Below the pieces are notes generated by a model. That model saw only the letters and a list, made by a program, of their open reading frames with translations, had not been told where the DNA came from and searched no databases. Shown here one piece after another: positions 31,348-42,555 of a DNA stretch of 62,010 nucleotides. Each line of letters begins with the position of its first letter. The stretch's first letter is position 1. The translations under genes were made by a program, and so were the position numbers. This DNA comes from an uncultured beta proteobacterium (GTDB taxonomy: Bacteria; Pseudomonadota; Gammaproteobacteria; Burkholderiales; Burkholderiaceae_C), in the NCBI GenBank assembly GCA_903828235.1, contig CAIKLM010000137.1, positions 1 to 62,010 of the forward strand, in the 5' to 3' direction.

Positions 31348-33672
31348 ATGTTCCCAACTTCCCACCGGGCCTCGCTCCTGGCCCCGCTGCGCCCCGTCGC
31401 GGCGGCGATCGCCGCGGTCGCGGCCGCCGGCGTGGCCGCCCAGACGCTGCCGCGGGCCGTCGAGCCCTTCGTCATCGCCGACATCCGCATCGAGGGCCTG
31501 CAGCGCACCGACCCCGGCACCGTGTTCGCCGCGCTGCCGTTCCGCATCGGCGACACCTACACCGACGACAAGGGCTCGGCCGCCGTGCGGGCCCTGTTCG
31601 CCACCGGCCTGTTCAAGGACGTGCGGCTCGAGATCCAGGACCGCGCCACCGTCGTGGTGGTCGAGGAACGCGCGATCATCGCCGCCGTCACCTTCGTGGG
31701 CCTGAAGGAGTTCGACAAGGAGCCGCTGCTCAAGAGCCTGAAGGACGCCGGCATCGGCGAGGGCCTGCCCTACGACCGGGCCCTGATCGACCGCGCCGAG
31801 CAGGAGATCAAGCGCCAGTACCTGAGCCGCAGCCTGTACGGCGCCGAGGTCACGACCACGATCACGCCGCTGGAGCGCAACCGCGTCAGCGTGACCTTCA
31901 CGATGAAGGAAGGCGACGCCGCCCGCATCGCCGAGGTGCGCATCTTCGGCGCCCGCGTGTTCACCGAGAAGGAACTGCTCGAGCAGTTCGAGCTCACGTC
32001 CACCGGCTGGTTCACCTGGTACACCAAGTCCGACCGCTACTCGCGCAGCAAGCTCAACTCCGACCTCGAGAAGCTGCGCGCGTGGTACTTCAACCGCGGC
32101 TACCTGGAGTTCGCGGTCGAGTCGACGCAGGTCACGATCTCGCCCGACAAGCAGACGATCGCCATCGCGATCAGCATCCGAGAGGGCCAGCCCTACACGG
32201 TGACGGCGGTGCGCCTGGAGGGCGAGTACCTCGGCCGCGAGGAGGAGTTCCGCCAGCTCGTGCTGCTGCGCGCCGGGCAACCCTTCCGGGGCGACGCCGT
32301 CACGGCCACCCAGAAGCGCTTCCAGGAACTGTTCGGGCGCTACGGCTACGCCTTCGCGCGCGTGGAGCCGCGCACCGAGATCGACCGCGCCACCGGCCAG
32401 GTCGTCGTGGTGCTCGGGGCCGAGCCGGCGCGGCGCGTGTACGTGCGCCGCATCGAGGTGGCGGGCAACACGCGCACGCGCGACGAAGTCGTCCGCCGCG
32501 AGTTCCGACAGCTTGAGAGCGCCTGGTACAACGGCAGCCTGATCCAGCTGAGCAAGCAGCGCGTCGACCGCCTGGGCTACTTCGAGCAGGTCGAGGTCGA
32601 GACCAACGACGTGCCCGGCGCGCCCGACCAGGCCGACCTGGTCGTGGTCGTCAAGGAGAAGCCCACCGGCAACCTGGCCATCGGCGCGGGCTACTCCAAC
32701 GCCGAGAAGCTGACCTTCAACGCCTCGGTCAGCCAGGACAACGCCTTCGGCTCGGGCCGAAGCCTGGCCTTCGAGGTCAACACCAGCCGCTTCAACCGCC
32801 AGCTCTCGCTGCGCACCGTCGATCCGTACTTCACCGTCGACGGCATCTCGCTGGCGCTCGACGCGTACTACCGCACTGCGCGGCCGATCAACTTCCTGGG
32901 CGAGAGCTACGACCTGCGCACCCCGGGCGCATCGGTGCGCTTCGGCGTGCCGTTCTCCGAGGTCGACACCGTCTTCGTGGGCCTGGGCTGGGAGCGCACC
33001 GAGCTCGGCACCTCCGTCGGCCTGCCGCTGGCGTGGCTGAACTTCCGCACGCTGTACGGCAACAACGCCGACTCGATCACCGCCACCGTGGGCTGGGCCC
33101 GCGACGGCCGGGACAGCCTGCTCGTGCCCAGCGCCGGCCGCTACCAGCGCGTGCTGTTCGAGTACTCGTTCGCGGGCGAGGTGCGATACCTCAAGACCAA
33201 CCTGCAGTACCAGGAGTACTGGTCGCTGCCCTACCGCCTGACGCTGGGCGTGAATGCCGAACTCGGCCTCGGCAAGGGCCTGAACGGCAATCCGTTCCCG
33301 GTGTTCAAGAACTTCTACGGCGGCGGCCTGGGCACCGTGCGGGCTTTCGAGCAGAACTCGCTGGGCACCGTCGACCCCACGGGCGCCTATATCGGTGGTG
33401 CGCGCCGCTTAAACGTCAACACCGAGCTGTACTTCCCGGTGCCGGGCTCGGGCAACGACCGCACGCTGCGCGTCTTCGCGTTCGCCGACGCGGGCAACGT
33501 GTGGGCCGAGGACGAGCGCACCACCTGGGACTCCCTGCGCGCTTCGGTCGGCCTGGGCTTGAGCTGGATTTCCCCCGTGGGCCCGCTGAAGCTCAGCTGG
33601 GGCCGGCCCATCCAGGTGCAGCGCAACGATAGAATCCAGCGTTTCCAATTCCAGATCGGGACTGCCTTCTGA
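31348..33672 (+). CDS. bamA: Outer-membrane protein assembly factor BamA
   Basis: Central Omp85 component of the BAM complex. A signal peptide ending in AAGVAAQ is followed by five POTRA domains (residues ~40-430; the first begins FVIADIRIEGLQRTDPGTVF) and a 16-strand barrel ending in the C-terminal Phe of FQFQIGTAF. Length is 774. The normally invariant VRGF loop-6 motif reads VRAF at residues 664-667. ATG 31348 is five bases after rseP, and the stop shares a base with the skp start (TGATG). Confidence 0.97.
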   Translation: MFPTSHRASLLAPLRPVAAAIAAVAAAGVAAQTLPRAVEPFVIADIRIEGLQRTDPGTVFAALPFRIGDTYTDDKGSAAVRALFATGLFKDVRLEIQDRATVVVVEERAIIAAVTFVGLKEFDKEPLLKSLKDAGIGEGLPYDRALIDRAEQEIKRQYLSRSLYGAEVTTTITPLERNRVSVTFTMKEGDAARIAEVRIFGARVFTEKELLEQFELTSTGWFTWYTKSDRYSRSKLNSDLEKLRAWYFNRGYLEFAVESTQVTISPDKQTIAIAISIREGQPYTVTAVRLEGEYLGREEEFRQLVLLRAGQPFRGDAVTATQKRFQELFGRYGYAFARVEPRTEIDRATGQVVVVLGAEPARRVYVRRIEVAGNTRTRDEVVRREFRQLESAWYNGSLIQLSKQRVDRLGYFEQVEVETNDVPGAPDQADLVVVVKEKPTGNLAIGAGYSNAEKLTFNASVSQDNAFGSGRSLAFEVNTSRFNRQLSLRTVDPYFTVDGISLALDAYYRTARPINFLGESYDLRTPGASVRFGVPFSEVDTVFVGLGWERTELGTSVGLPLAWLNFRTLYGNNADSITATVGWARDGRDSLLVPSAGRYQRVLFEYSFAGEVRYLKTNLQYQEYWSLPYRLTLGVNAELGLGKGLNGNPFPVFKNFYGGGLGTVRAFEQNSLGTVDPTGAYIGGARRLNVNTELYFPVPGSGNDRTLRVFAFADAGNVWAEDERTTWDSLRASVGLGLSWISPVGPLKLSWGRPIQVQRNDRIQRFQFQIGTAF

Positions 33673-34232
33673 TGAAGACGTTCGCTCGCCCCTTGTTCAC
33701 TCGCGGCGTGGCTGCGGCGGCCCTGCTTGCCGCCGGTCTGGCGACGTTGCCGGCGGCCTCGGCACAGGAACTCAAGATCGGCTACGTCAACAGCGAGCGC
33801 CTGATGCGCGAGAGCGCGCCTGCACAAGCGGCCCAGAAGAAGCTCCAGGCCGAGTTCAGCAGGCGCGAGCGCGAGCTCGTCGAGGCCGAGCAGCGGCTGA
33901 AGGCCGCCGCCGACCGGCTCGAGAAGGACGCCCCCACGCTGGCCGCCGCCGAGCGCACGCGCCGCGAGCGCGAGCTCGTCGAGCAGGACCGCGACTTCCA
34001 GCGCAAGCGTCGTGAGTTCCAGGAAGACCTCACGCAGCGCCGCAACGAGGAACTCGCGGCCGTGGTCGAGCGCGCCAACCGCGCCATCAAGCAGATCTTC
34101 GACAACGAGAAGTACGACCTCATCCTGCAGGAGGTCGTGTTCGCGGGCCCCCGGGTCGACATCACCGAGAAGGTGATCCGCGTGCTCAACGCGCCGGCCG
34201 CCCCCGCCGCGCCGGCCGCTGCCCCGCGCTGA
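33672..34232 (+). CDS. skp: Periplasmic chaperone Skp (OmpH)
   Basis: Holds unfolded outer-membrane proteins on the way to BAM. A Sec signal peptide (about residues 1-32, cleavage after ASA) is followed by [20 protein letters not shown] and a long coiled-coil tentacle region rich in Arg/Glu (residues ~55-135), then a C-terminal strand and an Ala/Pro tail. Length is 186 residues. It sits directly after bamA with a one-base overlap, the order found in most proteobacteria. Confidence 0.94.
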   Translation: MKTFARPLFTRGVAAAALLAAGLATLPAASAQELKIGYVNSERLMRESAPAQAAQKKLQAEFSRRERELVEAEQRLKAAADRLEKDAPTLAAAERTRRERELVEQDRDFQRKRREFQEDLTQRRNEELAAVVERANRAIKQIFDNEKYDLILQEVVFAGPRVDITEKVIRVLNAPAAPAAPAAAPR

Positions 34233-34252
34233 CGACGCGCCCGGCGCCGGCC

Positions 34253-35290
34253 ATGACGCCGCTCGGGCCCGTACGCCTTGGCGAACTGGCACAGCACCTG
34301 GGCGGTGAGTTGCGCGGCGATGCCGACGCACTGATCCACCGCCTCGGGACTCTGGAAACCGCTGACGCGCAGACCCTGAGCTTCCTGGCCAACCCGCGCT
34401 ACCAGGCGCAGCTGGCGGCCACGCGGGCCGGCTGCGTCATCGTGGCGCCGGCGCTGGCCGATCTGGCAGCGGCGCGCGGCGCCGCGCTGGTCTGTGCCGA
34501 TCCCTATCACGCCTTCGCGCGGCTCACGCAGTGGTGGGCGGCGCGCACGCGCCGGCCGGCCACCCCGGGCGTGCACCCCAGCGCCGTGGTCGAGGAGGGC
34601 GCTCGGGTCGACGCCACCGCCTCGGTGGGCCCGCTGTGCTTCGTCGGTCGCGGGGCGCGCATCGCCGAAGGCGCCGTGCTGGGCCCGCAGTGCCACGTGG
34701 GCGACGGGGCCAAGGTCGGCGCCGGCACCTGGCTGAAGGCCCGCGTGATGCTGTCCGAGGGCTGCCGCATCGGGGCGCGCGGCATCGTGCACGGCGGCGC
34801 GGTCATCGGGGCGGACGGCTTCGGCTTCGCGCCGCACGAGGGCCGCTGGGAGAAGATCGAGCAACTCGGCGCGGTGGTCATCGGCGACGACGTCGAGATC
34901 GGCGCCAACACCTGCATCGACCGCGGCGCGCTCGACGACACCGTGCTGGGCCAGGGCGTGAAGCTCGACAACCTGGTGCAGATCGGCCACAACGTGCGCA
35001 TCGGCGACCACACGGCCTTAGCGGGCTGCGTGGGCGTGGCGGGCAGCGCGCGCATCGGTCGGCACTGCACGGCCGGGGGCGGCGCGATCATCCTGGGCCA
35101 CCTGGAGATCGTGGACCACGTGCACATCACCGCGGCCACGCTGATCACGCGCTCGATCCACAAGCCGGGCCAGTACAGCGGCGCCTTCCCCTTCGACGAC
35201 AATGCCTCCTGGGAGAAGAATGCCGCCACGCTGCGGCAGCTGCACGCCCTGCGCGAGCGGCTGCGCGCGCTGGAGAAGAAGAACACCTGA
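34253..35290 (+). CDS. lpxD: UDP-3-O-(3-hydroxyacyl)glucosamine N-acyltransferase LpxD
   Basis: Third step of lipid A synthesis, adding the N-linked hydroxyacyl chain. An N-terminal uridine-binding domain ([16 protein letters not shown]) precedes a left-handed beta helix of hexapeptide repeats ([20 protein letters not shown] onward) and C-terminal helices ([17 protein letters not shown]). The catalytic His lies in [16 protein letters not shown]. 345 residues. It opens the lpxD-fabZ-lpxA-lpxB run. Confidence 0.96.
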   Translation: MTPLGPVRLGELAQHLGGELRGDADALIHRLGTLETADAQTLSFLANPRYQAQLAATRAGCVIVAPALADLAAARGAALVCADPYHAFARLTQWWAARTRRPATPGVHPSAVVEEGARVDATASVGPLCFVGRGARIAEGAVLGPQCHVGDGAKVGAGTWLKARVMLSEGCRIGARGIVHGGAVIGADGFGFAPHEGRWEKIEQLGAVVIGDDVEIGANTCIDRGALDDTVLGQGVKLDNLVQIGHNVRIGDHTALAGCVGVAGSARIGRHCTAGGGAIILGHLEIVDHVHITAATLITRSIHKPGQYSGAFPFDDNASWEKNAATLRQLHALRERLRALEKKNT

Positions 35291-35333
35291 CGCGCCCGCC
35301 GTGCGCGCCCACCGCCGGGGACTGCTCCACACC

Positions 35334-35774
35334 ATGCTCGACATCCAACACATCCTGCGCAAGCTGCCGCACCGCTACCCGTTCATCCTGGTCGACCGCG
35401 TGCTGGAAATCGAGCATCACCAGCGCATCAAGGCGCTGAAGAACGTCACCATCAACGAGCCCTACTTCCAGGGCCACTTCCCGGCGCGGCCGGTGATGCC
35501 CGGCGTGCTGATGCTCGAGGCACTCGCCCAGGCGGCGGCGATCCTGAGCTTCGAGAGCGTGGGCACCGAGCCCGGCACCGACACGGTGGTGTACTTCGCC
35601 GGCATCGACGAGGCCCGCTTCAAGCGCCCCGTGGTCCCAGGCGACCAGCTCATCCTCGAGGCCGCCATCGAGCGCCAGAAGGCCGGCATCTACCGCTACA
35701 AGGCGCGCGCGACCGTCGACGGCCACACCGCGGCCGAGGCGATGCTGATGTGCACGATGCGCAAGGTGGGCTGA
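35334..35774 (+). CDS. fabZ: 3-hydroxyacyl-ACP dehydratase FabZ
   Basis: Hot-dog-fold dehydratase of fatty acid elongation, competing with LpxA for hydroxyacyl-ACP. The active-site pair is His48 in YFQGHFP and Glu62 in VLMLEALAQ. The start motif [12 protein letters not shown] is intact. ATG 35334 gives 146 residues; GTG 35301 would add 11 non-conserved ones. The stop overlaps the lpxA start by one base (TGATG). Confidence 0.96.
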   Translation: MLDIQHILRKLPHRYPFILVDRVLEIEHHQRIKALKNVTINEPYFQGHFPARPVMPGVLMLEALAQAAAILSFESVGTEPGTDTVVYFAGIDEARFKRPVVPGDQLILEAAIERQKAGIYRYKARATVDGHTAAEAMLMCTMRKVG

Positions 35775-36565
35775 TGCCGGCGCGCGTGCACGCCACGGCG
35801 CTGGTGGACGCGGCCGCGGAGCTGGCCGACGGCGTCGAGATCGGCCCGTACACCACGGTCGGCGCCGGCGTGCGCATCGGCGAGGGCACGACGATCGGCT
35901 CGCACTGCGTCATCGAGAGCCCCACCACCATCGGGCGCGGCAACCGCATCGGCAGCCACAACGCGCTGGGCATCGCGCCGCAGGACAAGAAGTACGCCGG
36001 CGAGCCGACCGAGCTCGTCATCGGCGACGGCAACACCATCTTCCAGTTCTGCACCTTCAGCCGTGGCACGGCCCAGGACGGCGGCGTCACGCGCGTGGGC
36101 GACGACAACTGGATCATGGCCTACGTGCACCTGGCGCACGACGTGCGCCTGGGCAGCCACACCATCCTGGCCAACAACGCCACGCTGGCCGGCCACGTGC
36201 ACGTGGACGACTGGGCCATCGTCGGCGGCCTCTCGGGCATTCACCAGTTCTGCAGGATTGGCGCGCACGTGATGACGGGCTTCCAGAGCCACGTGAGCCA
36301 GGACGTGCCACCCTTCATGACCGTCTCGGGCCACCCGCTGGCCGTGCACGGCTTCAATGCCGAGGGGCTTCGCCGGCGCGGCTTCAGCCGCGAGCGCATC
36401 GGCCTGGTCAAGCAGATGCACCGGCTGCTGTACCGCGAGGGCCTCACGCTCGAGGCCGCCAAGACCGCCATCGCCGCCCTGAAGGGCACGGTCGAGGGCG
36501 GAGACGCCGACGTCGACCGGCTGCTGGGCTTCCTCGCCGCCAGCACGCGCGGGATCGTCCGCTAG
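35774..36565 (+). CDS. lpxA: UDP-N-acetylglucosamine O-acyltransferase LpxA
   Basis: First step of lipid A synthesis. The 263 residues form a left-handed beta helix of hexapeptide repeats ([20 protein letters not shown]), with the catalytic His in [12 protein letters not shown] and substrate-binding [20 protein letters not shown]. The C-terminal helical part begins near [18 protein letters not shown] 35774 uses the A of the fabZ stop. lpxB starts 12 bases after the stop. Confidence 0.96.
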   Translation: MPARVHATALVDAAAELADGVEIGPYTTVGAGVRIGEGTTIGSHCVIESPTTIGRGNRIGSHNALGIAPQDKKYAGEPTELVIGDGNTIFQFCTFSRGTAQDGGVTRVGDDNWIMAYVHLAHDVRLGSHTILANNATLAGHVHVDDWAIVGGLSGIHQFCRIGAHVMTGFQSHVSQDVPPFMTVSGHPLAVHGFNAEGLRRRGFSRERIGLVKQMHRLLYREGLTLEAAKTAIAALKGTVEGGDADVDRLLGFLAASTRGIVR

Positions 36566-36576
36566 CGGGCCCGGCG

Positions 36577-37707
36577 GTGCGGCTGGCGATGGTCGCGGGC
36601 GAGGCCTCGGGCGACCTGCTCGCCTCGCTGCTGCTGGGCGGCATCCAGGCGCGCTGGCCGGCGCTGCAGGTGGCGGGCATCGGCGGCCCGCGCATGGCCG
36701 CGCTGGGCTTCGAGGCCTGGTGGCCCAGCGACCGGCTGGCGGTGCGCGGCTACGTCGAGGTGCTGCGCCACTACCGCGGCATCAAGGCCATCCGCGACGA
36801 GCTTGGCGAGCGCCTCCTGCGCGAGCGCCCAGCCGGCTTCGTGGGCATCGACGCGCCCGACTTCAACCTGGGCCTGGAGAAGCGGCTCAAGGCCGGCGGC
36901 ATCCGCACCGTGCACTTCGTGTGCCCCAGCATCTGGGCCTGGCGCGGCGGCCGCGCCCGCAAGATGGCCGAGAGCTGCGACCACGTGCTGTGCCTGTTCC
37001 CCTTCGAGCCCGAGCTGCTGGCCCGGCACGGCGTGGCCGCCACCTACGTGGGGCACCCGCTGGCCGATGCCATCCCGCTGCAGCCACCCCGGGCCGCCAG
37101 CCGCGCGGCGCTGGGCCTGGCCGAGCACGACGAGGTGCTGGCCGTGCTGCCGGGCAGCCGCCGCAGCGAGATCCACTGCATCGCCCCGCGCTTCCTGCAG
37201 GCCGTGGCGCGGCTGGCGCGTGTGCGCCCCGGGCTGCGCTTCGTGCTGCCGGTGGCGCCCGGCCTGCGCGGGCTGGTCGAGCCCCTCGTGGCGCGCCACG
37301 CACCCGACGCCGGCGTGCGCCTGCTCGACGGCCAGAGCCACGCCGCGCTGGCGGCCTGCGACCTCACGCTCATCGCCAGCGGCACCGCCACGCTGGAGGC
37401 GGCCCTGTTCAAGCGGCCCATGGTCATCGGCTATGCCATGCACCCGGTGAGCTGGCAGCTGATGAAGCGCATGGCCTACCAGCCCTGGGTGGGCCTGCCC
37501 AACATCCTGGCGCGCGAGTTCGTCGTGCCCGAGCGCATCCAGGAGCGCTGCAACCCGGCGCAGCTCGAGCGCGACGTGCTCGAGTGGCTGGACGACAGCG
37601 CCCGCCGCGAGCGCGTGGCGGCCCGGTTCACCGAGCTCCACCAGCTGCTGCGCCAGAACACGGCGCAGCGTGCGACCGATGCCCTCGCGCAGGTCTTCGC
37701 GCTCTAG
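36577..37707 (+). CDS. lpxB: Lipid-A-disaccharide synthase LpxB
   Basis: GT-B-like glycosyltransferase joining lipid X and UDP-diacylglucosamine. The N-terminal motif [16 protein letters not shown] and the central [25 protein letters not shown] and [14 protein letters not shown] are diagnostic. GTG 36577 is the start; 376 residues. The last 29 bases overlap the assigned rnhB start. Lipid A genes lpxC, lpxH and lpxK are not in the window. Confidence 0.96.
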   Translation: MRLAMVAGEASGDLLASLLLGGIQARWPALQVAGIGGPRMAALGFEAWWPSDRLAVRGYVEVLRHYRGIKAIRDELGERLLRERPAGFVGIDAPDFNLGLEKRLKAGGIRTVHFVCPSIWAWRGGRARKMAESCDHVLCLFPFEPELLARHGVAATYVGHPLADAIPLQPPRAASRAALGLAEHDEVLAVLPGSRRSEIHCIAPRFLQAVARLARVRPGLRFVLPVAPGLRGLVEPLVARHAPDAGVRLLDGQSHAALAACDLTLIASGTATLEAALFKRPMVIGYAMHPVSWQLMKRMAYQPWVGLPNILAREFVVPERIQERCNPAQLERDVLEWLDDSARRERVAARFTELHQLLRQNTAQRATDALAQVFAL

Positions 37708-38326
37708 GCCCTTCCGCCTGGAAGAGCTGGGTCCGGGCTGGGAGGCCCCCGGCCTGGTGGCGGGCGTCGACGAGGCCGGCCGCGGCCCGCTGGCCGGCCC
37801 CGTGGTGGCCGCGGCCGTGATCCTGGACGATCTGCAGCCCATCCGCGGCCTGGCCGACTCCAAGGCGCTCACGGCGCTGAAGCGCGAGCGCCTCTTCGAC
37901 GAGATCCGCGCCCGCGCCCTGTGCTGCAGCGTGGCCCAGGCCAGCGTGGAGGAGATCGACCGCCTGAACATCCTGCAGGCCACGATGCTGGCGATGCGCC
38001 GCGCCGTCGACGGCCTGCGCCTGACGCCGCACCGGGTGGTGGTCGACGGCAACCGCGTGCCGGTGCTGCGGATGCCGGTGGCGGCCGTGGTCAAGGGCGA
38101 CGCCAAGGTGGCGGCCATCTCGGCGGCATCGATCCTGGCCAAGGTCACGCGCGACCGGCTGTGCGCCGAGCTGCACGCGCGCTTTCCGCACTACGGCTTC
38201 GACGGCCATAAGGGCTACCCCACGCCCGAGCACCTGGCCGCGCTGCGCGCGCACGGGCCGTGCCCGGAGCACCGCCGCAGCTACGCCCCGGTGCGTGCCT
38301 GCCTGGGCGCCGGAGACGCAGCGTGA
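37679..38326 (+). CDS. rnhB: Ribonuclease HII
   Basis: Cleaves RNA in RNA-DNA hybrids and initiates removal of single ribonucleotides. Catalytic acidic residues are in [19 protein letters not shown] (Asp, Glu), VVDGN (Asp) and [19 protein letters not shown] (Asp). [10 protein letters not shown] is the family signature. I took ATG 37679 (215 residues); GTG 37670 is also possible, and both lie inside lpxB. The stop overlaps the next gene's GTG by four bases. lpxB-rnhB adjacency is conserved in proteobacteria. Confidence 0.95.
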   Translation: MPSRRSSRSRPFRLEELGPGWEAPGLVAGVDEAGRGPLAGPVVAAAVILDDLQPIRGLADSKALTALKRERLFDEIRARALCCSVAQASVEEIDRLNILQATMLAMRRAVDGLRLTPHRVVVDGNRVPVLRMPVAAVVKGDAKVAAISAASILAKVTRDRLCAELHARFPHYGFDGHKGYPTPEHLAALRAHGPCPEHRRSYAPVRACLGAGDAA

Positions 38327-39102
38327 GCGAGCTGCAGCGCATCGCCTCGCGCGACAACCCGCTGCTCGTGCGCCTGCGCCGCCTGGTGCAGGACGCCACG
38401 GCCTACCGCCGCGTCGGCCAGGCCTGGCTGGAGGGCGACCACCTCTGCCGCGCCTTCGTGCAGCGCGGCGGCACCGCGGCGCAGGCCGTGTTCACCGACG
38501 AGGCCTGGCAGCAGCCGGCGCTGCGCGCGCTGGCCGCCGGCGCTGCCCGCGTGGTGCTGGTGCCGGCCTCGCTGTTTGCCGGCATCAGCGGCCAGCCGAG
38601 CCCGGCGCTGATGGGTTTCCTGATCGACCTGCCGCCGGCCGCCGCGCTGCAGCCGGCCGCGCCCACGCTGGTGCTCGACCGCGTGCAGGACGCCGGCAAC
38701 GTGGGCAGCATGCTGCGCAGCGCGGCGGCCTTCGGCGTGCGGCAGGTGATCGCGCTGAAGGGCACGGCCGCCCTGTGGAGCCCGAAGGTGCTGCGCGCCG
38801 GCATGGGCGCGCACTTCGGCCTGGCGCTACTCGACGGGGCCGAGCCCGCGCTCCTGGAGCAGCTGGCGGTGCCGCTGGTGGCCACCAGCCCGCACGCCGA
38901 GCACGCGCTGCCAGCGGCCGCGCTGCCCTGGCCCTGCGCCTGGCTGCTGGGCCACGAAGGGCAGGGCGTCGATCCCGCGCTGCAGGCGCGCTGCGCGCAC
39001 ACGGTGCGCATCCCGCAGCCCGGTGGCGAGGAGTCGCTGAACGTGGCCGCCGCGGCCGCGGTGTGCCTGTACGAATCGGCGCGGCGCGCGGCCGGTCAGT
39101 AG
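38323..39102 (+). CDS. TrmH/SpoU-family RNA 2'-O-methyltransferase
   Basis: SPOUT methyltransferase of 259 residues. An N-terminal substrate-binding domain ([17 protein letters not shown]) is followed by the knotted SAM domain with motif 1 [21 protein letters not shown]'s core, motif 2 [11 protein letters not shown] and motif 3 [15 protein letters not shown]. It resembles RlmB-type enzymes; the exact rRNA or tRNA target cannot be read. GTG 38323 overlaps the rnhB stop. Its own end overlaps the convergent ppsR by seven bases. Confidence 0.88.
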   Translation: MSELQRIASRDNPLLVRLRRLVQDATAYRRVGQAWLEGDHLCRAFVQRGGTAAQAVFTDEAWQQPALRALAAGAARVVLVPASLFAGISGQPSPALMGFLIDLPPAAALQPAAPTLVLDRVQDAGNVGSMLRSAAAFGVRQVIALKGTAALWSPKVLRAGMGAHFGLALLDGAEPALLEQLAVPLVATSPHAEHALPAAALPWPCAWLLGHEGQGVDPALQARCAHTVRIPQPGGEESLNVAAAAAVCLYESARRAAGQ

Positions 39103-39929
39103 ATCAGCCGGTCCGGGCGCAGGTCGCGCAGGATGGTGGTGGCGATCTCCTCGATGCTCTTGTGCGTGGACGACAGCCACGACACCCCCTCTCGACGCAT
39201 CATGGCCTCGGCCTCGCGCACCTCGTAGCGGCAGTTCTCGACCGCGGCGTACTTGCTGCCGGGGCGGCGCTCGTTGCGGATCTGCGAGAGGCGGTCGGGG
39301 TCGATGGTCAGGCCGAAGCACTTGCGCTTGTACGGGGCCAGGGGCGTCGGCAAACGGCCGCGCTCGAAGTCCTCCGGGATCAGCGGATAGTTTGCGGCCT
39401 TGATGCCATGCTGCATGGCCAGGTACAGGCTGGTGGGCGTCTTGCCGCTGCGCGACACGCCCAGCAGGATCACGTCGGCCTGCTCGAGGTTGCGCGCGCT
39501 CTGGCCGTCGTCGTGCGCGAGGCTGAAGTTGATGGCCTCGATGCGGTCGGAGTACTCCTGGCTGCGGCTGATGTCGGAGAAGCGGCCCACGCGGTGGTTG
39601 CTCTTGACGCCGAACTCCTCCTCGAGCGGCTCGACGAAGGTGCGGAACATGTCCATCACCAAGCCCTTGCAGCCCGCGCTGCCGTCGCCGGTGAGGATGT
39701 CGCGCACGTCCTCGCGCACCAGCGTCACGAAGACGATGGGCCGACAGCCCTCGCGCTCGGCCGTGGCGTCGATCTCGGCGCGCACATGGCGGGCCTTGTC
39801 GGGGGTGTCGATGAAAGGCCGGCGCACGTGCCGCGGCTTGGCCGCGAACTGGGCCAGGATCGAGTTGCCGAAGGTCTCGGCGGTGATGCCGGTGCCGTCC
39901 GAGACAAAGAACACGGTGCGTTCGGGCAT
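39096..39929 (-). CDS. ppsR: PEP synthase regulatory protein PpsR (kinase/pyrophosphorylase)
   Basis: Bifunctional DUF299 enzyme that inactivates PEP synthase by ADP-dependent phosphorylation of a Thr and reactivates it by Pi-dependent removal. The P-loop GVSRSGKTPTSLYLA and the N-terminal FFVSDGTGITAETFG are signature segments. 277 residues, start ATG 39929. It is divergent from its target ppsA, sharing a 200-base promoter region, which supports the assignment. Confidence 0.95.
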   Translation of the reverse strand: MPERTVFFVSDGTGITAETFGNSILAQFAAKPRHVRRPFIDTPDKARHVRAEIDATAEREGCRPIVFVTLVREDVRDILTGDGSAGCKGLVMDMFRTFVEPLEEEFGVKSNHRVGRFSDISRSQEYSDRIEAINFSLAHDDGQSARNLEQADVILLGVSRSGKTPTSLYLAMQHGIKAANYPLIPEDFERGRLPTPLAPYKRKCFGLTIDPDRLSQIRNERRPGSKYAAVENCRYEVREAEAMMRREGVSWLSSTHKSIEEIATTILRDLRPDRLIY

Positions 39930-39974
39930 GGGGGCGGGCGGGGCGGACCGGGGGCTGTCGCTATCAGGTCATCA

Positions 39975-39995
39975 TAAGGAAACAGTCCCTAGAAT
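39975..39995 (+). promoter_or_regulatory. Candidate ppsA promoter with overlapping motif
   Basis: TAGAAT (39990-39995) is a 5/6 -10 candidate, 135 bases upstream of ppsA; no strong -35 is present. It overlaps the sequence TAAGGAAACAGTCCCTA (39975-39991), which resembles TAGGGAAACACCTA after ppsA. The rest of the 39930-40129 gap shows nothing further I can name. Confidence 0.35.
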
Positions 39996-40129
39996 CCGAA
40001 GGACTTCCCGCCTCGCCACCCTGACGTGAACCTCACCGGCCCCGAACAAGCAGAACAAGCCGCCGGCAGCAGGACGATCCGCGTGGCGCCAGCCAGGGCA
40101 CCGGTTTACCCACATCACGGAGCTTCCCC

Positions 40130-42544
40130 ATGGCACAGGCATCGCTGGCGACCGCCCTGGTCGTACCGTTCGAAGAACTGAGGATGACCGACGTCGAGGT
40201 CGTTGGCGGCAAGAACGCCAGCCTCGGCGAGATGATCAGCCAGCTGGCGCACGCCGGCGTTCGCGTGCCCGGGGGCTTCGCCACCACGGCGCACGCTTTC
40301 CGCACCTTCCTGCGCGAGGGTGGCCTCGAGCAGCGCATCAACGACACCCTGGCGCGGCTCGACGTCGACGACGTCCGCGCGCTGGCCGAGACCGGCGCCA
40401 TGGTGCGCCGCTGGGTGGTGGAGGCGCCGCTGCCGGCGGCGCTGGAGGCCGAGGTCCGCGCGCACTACGAGCGCCTGGTGGCCGAGTCGCCCGAGGCCAG
40501 CTTCGCGGTGCGCTCGTCGGCCACGGCCGAGGACCTGCCGGACGCCAGCTTCGCGGGCCAGCAGGAGACCTTCCTCAACGTGCGCGGCATCGACGAGGTG
40601 CTGCTGCACATGAAGGAGGTGTTCGCGTCGCTGTACAACGACCGCGCCATCAGCTACCGCGTGCACAAGGGCTTCGCGCACCATGAGGTGGCGCTGTCGG
40701 CCGGCGTGCAGCGCATGGTGCGCTCCGACGTCGGTGCCGCCGGGGTGCTGTTCACCATCGACACCGAGAGCGGCTTCCCCGACGTCGTGTTCATCACCGC
40801 CAGCTACGGGCTGGGCGAGCTGGTCGTGCAGGGCTCGGTGAACCCCGACGAGTTCTTCGTGCACAAGCCCACGCTGGCGGCCGGGCGCTTCCCGGTCATT
40901 CGCCGCGTGCTGGGCAGCAAGCTGCAGCGCATGGAGTTCGCCACCGAGGCCGACCGCGCGGCGGGTTCGCGCCTGGTCAAGACGCTCGACACCCCGCCGG
41001 AGCAGCGCAACCGCTACGCGATCACCGACGCCGACGTCATCGAGCTGGCTAGGTACGCCGTCATCATCGAGAAGCACTACGGCCGCCCGATGGACGTGGA
41101 GTGGGGCAAGGACGGCCTCGACGGCAAGCTGTACATCCTGCAGGCCCGCCCCGAGACCGTGAAGAGCCAGGCCGGCGCCGTGGAGCAGCGCTTCAAGCTC
41201 AAGGGCGACCACCGCAAGACCCCCGTGCTGGCCGAGGGCCGCGCCATCGGCCAGAAGGTGGGCACCGGCCCCGTGCGGCTGGTGCGCAGCACGGCCGAGA
41301 TGGAGCGCGTGCAGCCCGGCGACATCCTCGTCACCGACATGACCGATCCCAACTGGGAACCCGTGATGAAGCGGGCCGCGGCCATCGTCACCAACCGCGG
41401 CGGGCGCACCTGTCACGCCGCCATCATCGCGCGCGAGCTCGGCATCCCCGCCGTGGTGGGCTGCGGCGACGCCACCGAGAAGCTGGCCGAGGGCGCGCTG
41501 GTCACCGTCAGCTGCGCCGAGGGCGACACCGGCTTCATCTACGACGGGCTGATCGAGACCGAGGTCACCGAGGTCACGCGCGGCGAGATGCCGTACTGCC
41601 CGATCAAGATCATGATGAACGTCGGCAATCCGACGCTGGCCTTCGACTTCGCGCAGATGCCGTCCAGCGGCGTCGGCTTGGCGCGGCTGGAGTTCATCAT
41701 CAACAACAACATCGGGGTGCACCCTAAGGCCATCCTCGACTATCCCAACATCGACGCCGACCTGAAGAAGGCCGTCGAGAGCGTGGCGCGCGGCCACGCC
41801 AGCCCGCGCGCGTTCTACGTCGACAAGCTGGTCGAGGGCGTGGCCACCATCGCGGCGGCCTTCTGGCCGCGGCCGGTGATCGTGCGCCTGTCGGACTTCA
41901 AGAGCAACGAGTACCGCAAGCTCATCGGCGGCACTCGCTACGAGCCCGACGAGGAGAACCCGATGCTGGGCTTCCGCGGGGCCAGCCGCTACATCAGCGG
42001 CGACTTCGCCGACGCCTTCGCGATGGAGTGCGAGGCGCTCAAGCGCGTGCGCGTGGACATGGGCCTCACCAACGTCGAGATCATGGTGCCCTTCGTGCGC
42101 ACCGTGAAGCAGGCCGAGCGCGTCAAGGCCATGCTGGCCGAGCGGGGCCTGAAGCGCGCCGCCGAGGGTGGCACCGACGGACTGCGCCTGATCATGATGT
42201 GCGAGGTGCCCAGCAACGCCATCCTGGCCGAGCAGTTCCTCGAGCACTTCGACGGCATGAGCATCGGCAGCAACGACCTCACGCAGCTGACGCTGGGCCT
42301 GGACCGCGACAGCGGCCTGGAGCAGCTGGCGCACGACTTCGACGAGCGCGACCCGGCCGTGAAGGCGCTGATCTCGCGCGCCATCGCGGCCTGCCGGGCC
42401 ACCGGCAAGTACGTGGGCATCTGCGGCCAGGGCCCGAGCGACCACCCCGACTTCGCCGATTGGCTGGCCCAGGAAGGCATCGTGTCGATCTCGCTGAACC
42501 CCGACACCGTGATCGAGACCTGGCTGCGACTGGCCAAGCGCTGA
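40130..42544 (+). CDS. ppsA: Phosphoenolpyruvate synthase
   Basis: Converts pyruvate and ATP to PEP, AMP and Pi for gluconeogenesis from three-carbon compounds or acetate. Order: ATP-grasp domain ([33 protein letters not shown]), swivelling phospho-His domain with H429 in [13 protein letters not shown], and the PEP/pyruvate TIM barrel ([26 protein letters not shown]). 804 residues. It is controlled by the divergent ppsR product, and it fits the nearby carboxylate-uptake genes. Confidence 0.97.
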   Translation: MAQASLATALVVPFEELRMTDVEVVGGKNASLGEMISQLAHAGVRVPGGFATTAHAFRTFLREGGLEQRINDTLARLDVDDVRALAETGAMVRRWVVEAPLPAALEAEVRAHYERLVAESPEASFAVRSSATAEDLPDASFAGQQETFLNVRGIDEVLLHMKEVFASLYNDRAISYRVHKGFAHHEVALSAGVQRMVRSDVGAAGVLFTIDTESGFPDVVFITASYGLGELVVQGSVNPDEFFVHKPTLAAGRFPVIRRVLGSKLQRMEFATEADRAAGSRLVKTLDTPPEQRNRYAITDADVIELARYAVIIEKHYGRPMDVEWGKDGLDGKLYILQARPETVKSQAGAVEQRFKLKGDHRKTPVLAEGRAIGQKVGTGPVRLVRSTAEMERVQPGDILVTDMTDPNWEPVMKRAAAIVTNRGGRTCHAAIIARELGIPAVVGCGDATEKLAEGALVTVSCAEGDTGFIYDGLIETEVTEVTRGEMPYCPIKIMMNVGNPTLAFDFAQMPSSGVGLARLEFIINNNIGVHPKAILDYPNIDADLKKAVESVARGHASPRAFYVDKLVEGVATIAAAFWPRPVIVRLSDFKSNEYRKLIGGTRYEPDEENPMLGFRGASRYISGDFADAFAMECEALKRVRVDMGLTNVEIMVPFVRTVKQAERVKAMLAERGLKRAAEGGTDGLRLIMMCEVPSNAILAEQFLEHFDGMSIGSNDLTQLTLGLDRDSGLEQLAHDFDERDPAVKALISRAIAACRATGKYVGICGQGPSDHPDFADWLAQEGIVSISLNPDTVIETWLRLAKR

Positions 42545-42555
42545 ACACGGCGCCG

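Noticed and set aside
39096..39102. Seven-base overlap of the TrmH-family and ppsR 3' ends as a frameshift or misassembly
   Set aside because: Both stops are clean and both proteins end at family-typical places, so it is an ordinary convergent overlap.
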